From JAWOFN01 sp046497505 [NCBI: bacterium] (GTDB taxonomy: Bacteria; Blakebacterota; Blakebacteria; Blakebacterales), in the NCBI GenBank assembly GCA_046497505.1, contig JAWOFN010000003.1:1-39689 (forward strand): a DNA stretch of 39,689 nt, written 5' to 3'. A program made the translations under genes and the position numbers. The notes under the pieces were generated by a model. That model saw only the letters and a program-made list of their open reading frames with translations. It searched no databases and was not told the DNA's origin. Position 1 is the first letter of the stretch, and each line of letters opens with the position of its first letter. This document shows, in pieces, positions 38,763 through 39,689 of this stretch.

Positions 38763-39218
38763 TCATCCCTTGTGGCGCCGGACCGCCTGCTGCATCTCCC
38801 GGCGGGCGGTCTGTTCCTCTATCTTGTGCCGTTTGTCCCCCTTGGTGCGGGCCCGTGCGATGGCCAGCTCCACCTTGGCATACCCCCGGCGGAAGTAGAT
38901 CCTCAGGGGGATGAGGGTGAGGCCCTTCTGGGCCACCTTCCCGATGAGGCGGCGGATCTCCTCCCTCCGGAGCAGCAGCTTCCGTCGCCGCTTCGGATCG
39001 TGCCCCGCATACCCCGCCTGCTCATAAGGGGCGATATGGCAATCGTACAGCCATACCTCCTCACCCTCGACGCGGGCGAAGCTCCCCTTCAGGTCGGCCT
39101 GCCCCTGCCGCAGACTCTTGACCTCCGAGCCCTGGAGCACCATCCCGGCCTCCATGGTATCGAAGATCTCGTAGTCCCGCCGTGCCTGCTTGTTCTTCGT
39201 GACGACACGTTCTGACAT
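38763..39218 (-). CDS. smpB: SsrA-binding protein
   Basis: A 151-residue tmRNA partner for rescue of stalled ribosomes. The family motifs are DYEIFDTMEAGMVLQGSEVK, ARVEGEEVWLYDCHIAPYE, LLLRREEIRRLIGKVAQKG, RIYFRRGYAKVELAIARA and the basic C-tail ARREMQQAVRRHKG. ATG 39218 gives the usual length; the frame runs further upstream but that part is not conserved. The ribosome site is weak (GGTGAT). A TATTCT (39270-39265) with a poor -35 could be the promoter for the leftward run. No ssrA gene is visible in the window. Confidence 0.95.
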   Translation of the reverse strand: MSERVVTKNKQARRDYEIFDTMEAGMVLQGSEVKSLRQGQADLKGSFARVEGEEVWLYDCHIAPYEQAGYAGHDPKRRRKLLLRREEIRRLIGKVAQKGLTLIPLRIYFRRGYAKVELAIARARTKGDKRHKIEEQTARREMQQAVRRHKG

Positions 39219-39405
39219 ACAGATCACCGGGCGGCAGCGTGGGTGCGGTGTACAGACGAGACAAAGAATACCAGGGGGGTCTGCCACCCAAGGGAAAAGA
39301 AGACGGGACGCCCGGGTGATGATGGCCGCCATGCCGGGCATGGCCCTCATACGGGTGGGTGCGGGGGACCTCACGCAGGGCGGCGGGAGAGCGGCGCGGG
39401 GGGGC

Positions 39406-39434
39406 TTGACGCAGGGGCACCTGGCGCGTAGATT
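39406..39434 (+). promoter_or_regulatory. promoter of tRNA-Leu
   Basis: TTGACG (39406-39411), a 17-base gap and TAGATT (39429-39434), ending 11 bases before the tRNA. It is one of the best promoter matches in the window. Confidence 0.7.
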
Positions 39435-39445
39435 GGCCTCTTCCT

Positions 39446-39532
39446 GCCCAAGTGGTGGAACTGGTAGACACGCTGTGTTCAGGGCGCAGTGGGCGTAAGC
39501 CCGTGGGGGTTCGAATCCCTCCTTGGGCACCA
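39446..39532 (+). tRNA. tRNA-Leu (CAG)
   Basis: An 87-base tRNA including an encoded CCA. The acceptor stem is GCCCAAG (39446-39452) with CTTGGGC (39522-39528). The D-arm carries GGTAGA, the anticodon stem CTGTG/CGCAG encloses loop TTCAGGG with anticodon CAG, and a long class II variable arm (GTGGGCGTAAGCCCGT) precedes the T-arm GGGGGTTCGAATCCCTC. It decodes CUG, a frequent codon in this GC-rich genome. Confidence 0.97.
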
Positions 39533-39544
39533 GATCGGAACCGG

Positions 39545-39584
39545 GACCTCCGGGGTGCGATATCCCCGGGGGTCTCTTGGTTTC
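39545..39584 (+). terminator. terminator of tRNA-Leu
   Basis: GACCTCCGGGG (39545-39555), an 8-base loop and CCCCGGGGGTC (39564-39574) pair over 11 positions with one G-U, followed by TCTTGGTTTC. It sits 13 bases after the CCA. Confidence 0.65.
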
Positions 39585-39595
39585 TGCGGTAGAGG

Positions 39596-39625
39596 TTGCC
39601 CGACCGCATGCGGACACGTTATACC
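39596..39625 (+). promoter_or_regulatory. candidate promoter of the response-regulator gene
   Basis: TTGCCC (39596-39601), an 18-base gap and TATACC (39620-39625), 37 bases before the ATG. The -35 and spacing match those of the P5C dehydrogenase promoter. Confidence 0.45.
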
Positions 39626-39662
39626 TGCCTTGGAGTGTCCGAGCACCTGGAGAGGCGGGAGT

Positions 39663-39689
39663 ATGGCACGGATCCTGGTGGTAGATGAC
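39663..39689 (+). CDS. response regulator, N-terminal start only (3' end outside window)
   Basis: Only nine codons are visible: MARILVVDD, the standard first strand and acidic pair of a receiver domain. GGCGGGAG stands just before ATG 39663. Its output domain and partner are unknown. Confidence 0.6.

Noticed and set aside
35492-38914. 1140-codon open frame on the plus strand
   Set aside because: It is antisense to lepA and the amidase, which have full family motifs. Long antisense frames are common at this GC content, and this one has no recognisable domain.
39219-39300. N-terminal extension of smpB on the minus strand
   Set aside because: Family length and motifs start at Met 39218; the upstream part is unlike any SmpB.
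1-39689. Prophage, insertion sequence, CRISPR array or defence system
   Set aside because: No transposase, integrase, phage or cas-type motif and no spaced direct repeats were seen on either strand.

Overview
This is a GC-rich, gene-dense bacterial chromosome segment. It has about 36 protein genes, one tRNA, no mobile elements, no CRISPR array and no gene-free stretch longer than 300 bases. The organism is diderm: there is a Wzi-like outer-membrane barrel, a TonB C-terminal-domain protein, a LolCDE/MacB-type ABC system and several Sec or Tat signal peptides. Secreted S9 peptidases, several ECF sigma/zinc-finger anti-sigma pairs and a fused FtcD/cyclodeaminase fit Gemmatimonadota or a related phylum. 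That placement is an inference from gene content, not a measurement.

Left part (1-5500): the tail of an ABC ATPase; an opposing pair of a HAD phosphatase and homoserine kinase; an ECF sigma, zinc-finger anti-sigma and CpxP-like periplasmic sensor operon; a convergent six-helix membrane protein with a His-rich loop; and an Rrf2-family (possible Fe-S) regulator with a palindrome-rich promoter. Middle-left (5600-16500): a LolD-like ATPase, FtsX permease and AttH/CrtC-like operon; a histidine phosphatase and endonuclease III pair; a second ECF sigma and anti-sigma joined by GTGA overlaps to a secreted TonB_C protein; then DUF3108 and Wzi-like envelope genes.

Middle-right (16600-28400): proline/glutamate catabolism (P5C dehydrogenase) with its own promoter and a good intrinsic terminator; a hybrid sensor kinase; a two-gene unit of a secreted S9 peptidase, interrupted by an amber codon inside a poly-Glu run, and a Tat-signal HisC-like aminotransferase; an RNA m5C methyltransferase with an overlapping PUA-like partner; a bifunctional histidine-degradation enzyme carrying a C2H2 zinc-finger insertion; and an SDR that lacks the Tyr/Lys catalytic pair.

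Right part (28500-39689): PepSY-type membrane proteins; GlgC; a relic of an ABC exporter; archaeal-type phosphoglycerate mutase; a DUF membrane protein; then the long leftward housekeeping block smpB, cell-wall amidase, lepA, lepB, hemW. The window ends with tRNA-Leu(CAG), which has its own promoter and terminator, and the first codons of a response regulator.

No single large undescribed system stands out. The most unusual items are the zinc-finger insertion in FtcD, the interrupted S9 peptidase beside a Tat-exported aminotransferase, the sigma/anti-sigma/TonB_C operon, and the ABC-transporter fossil.
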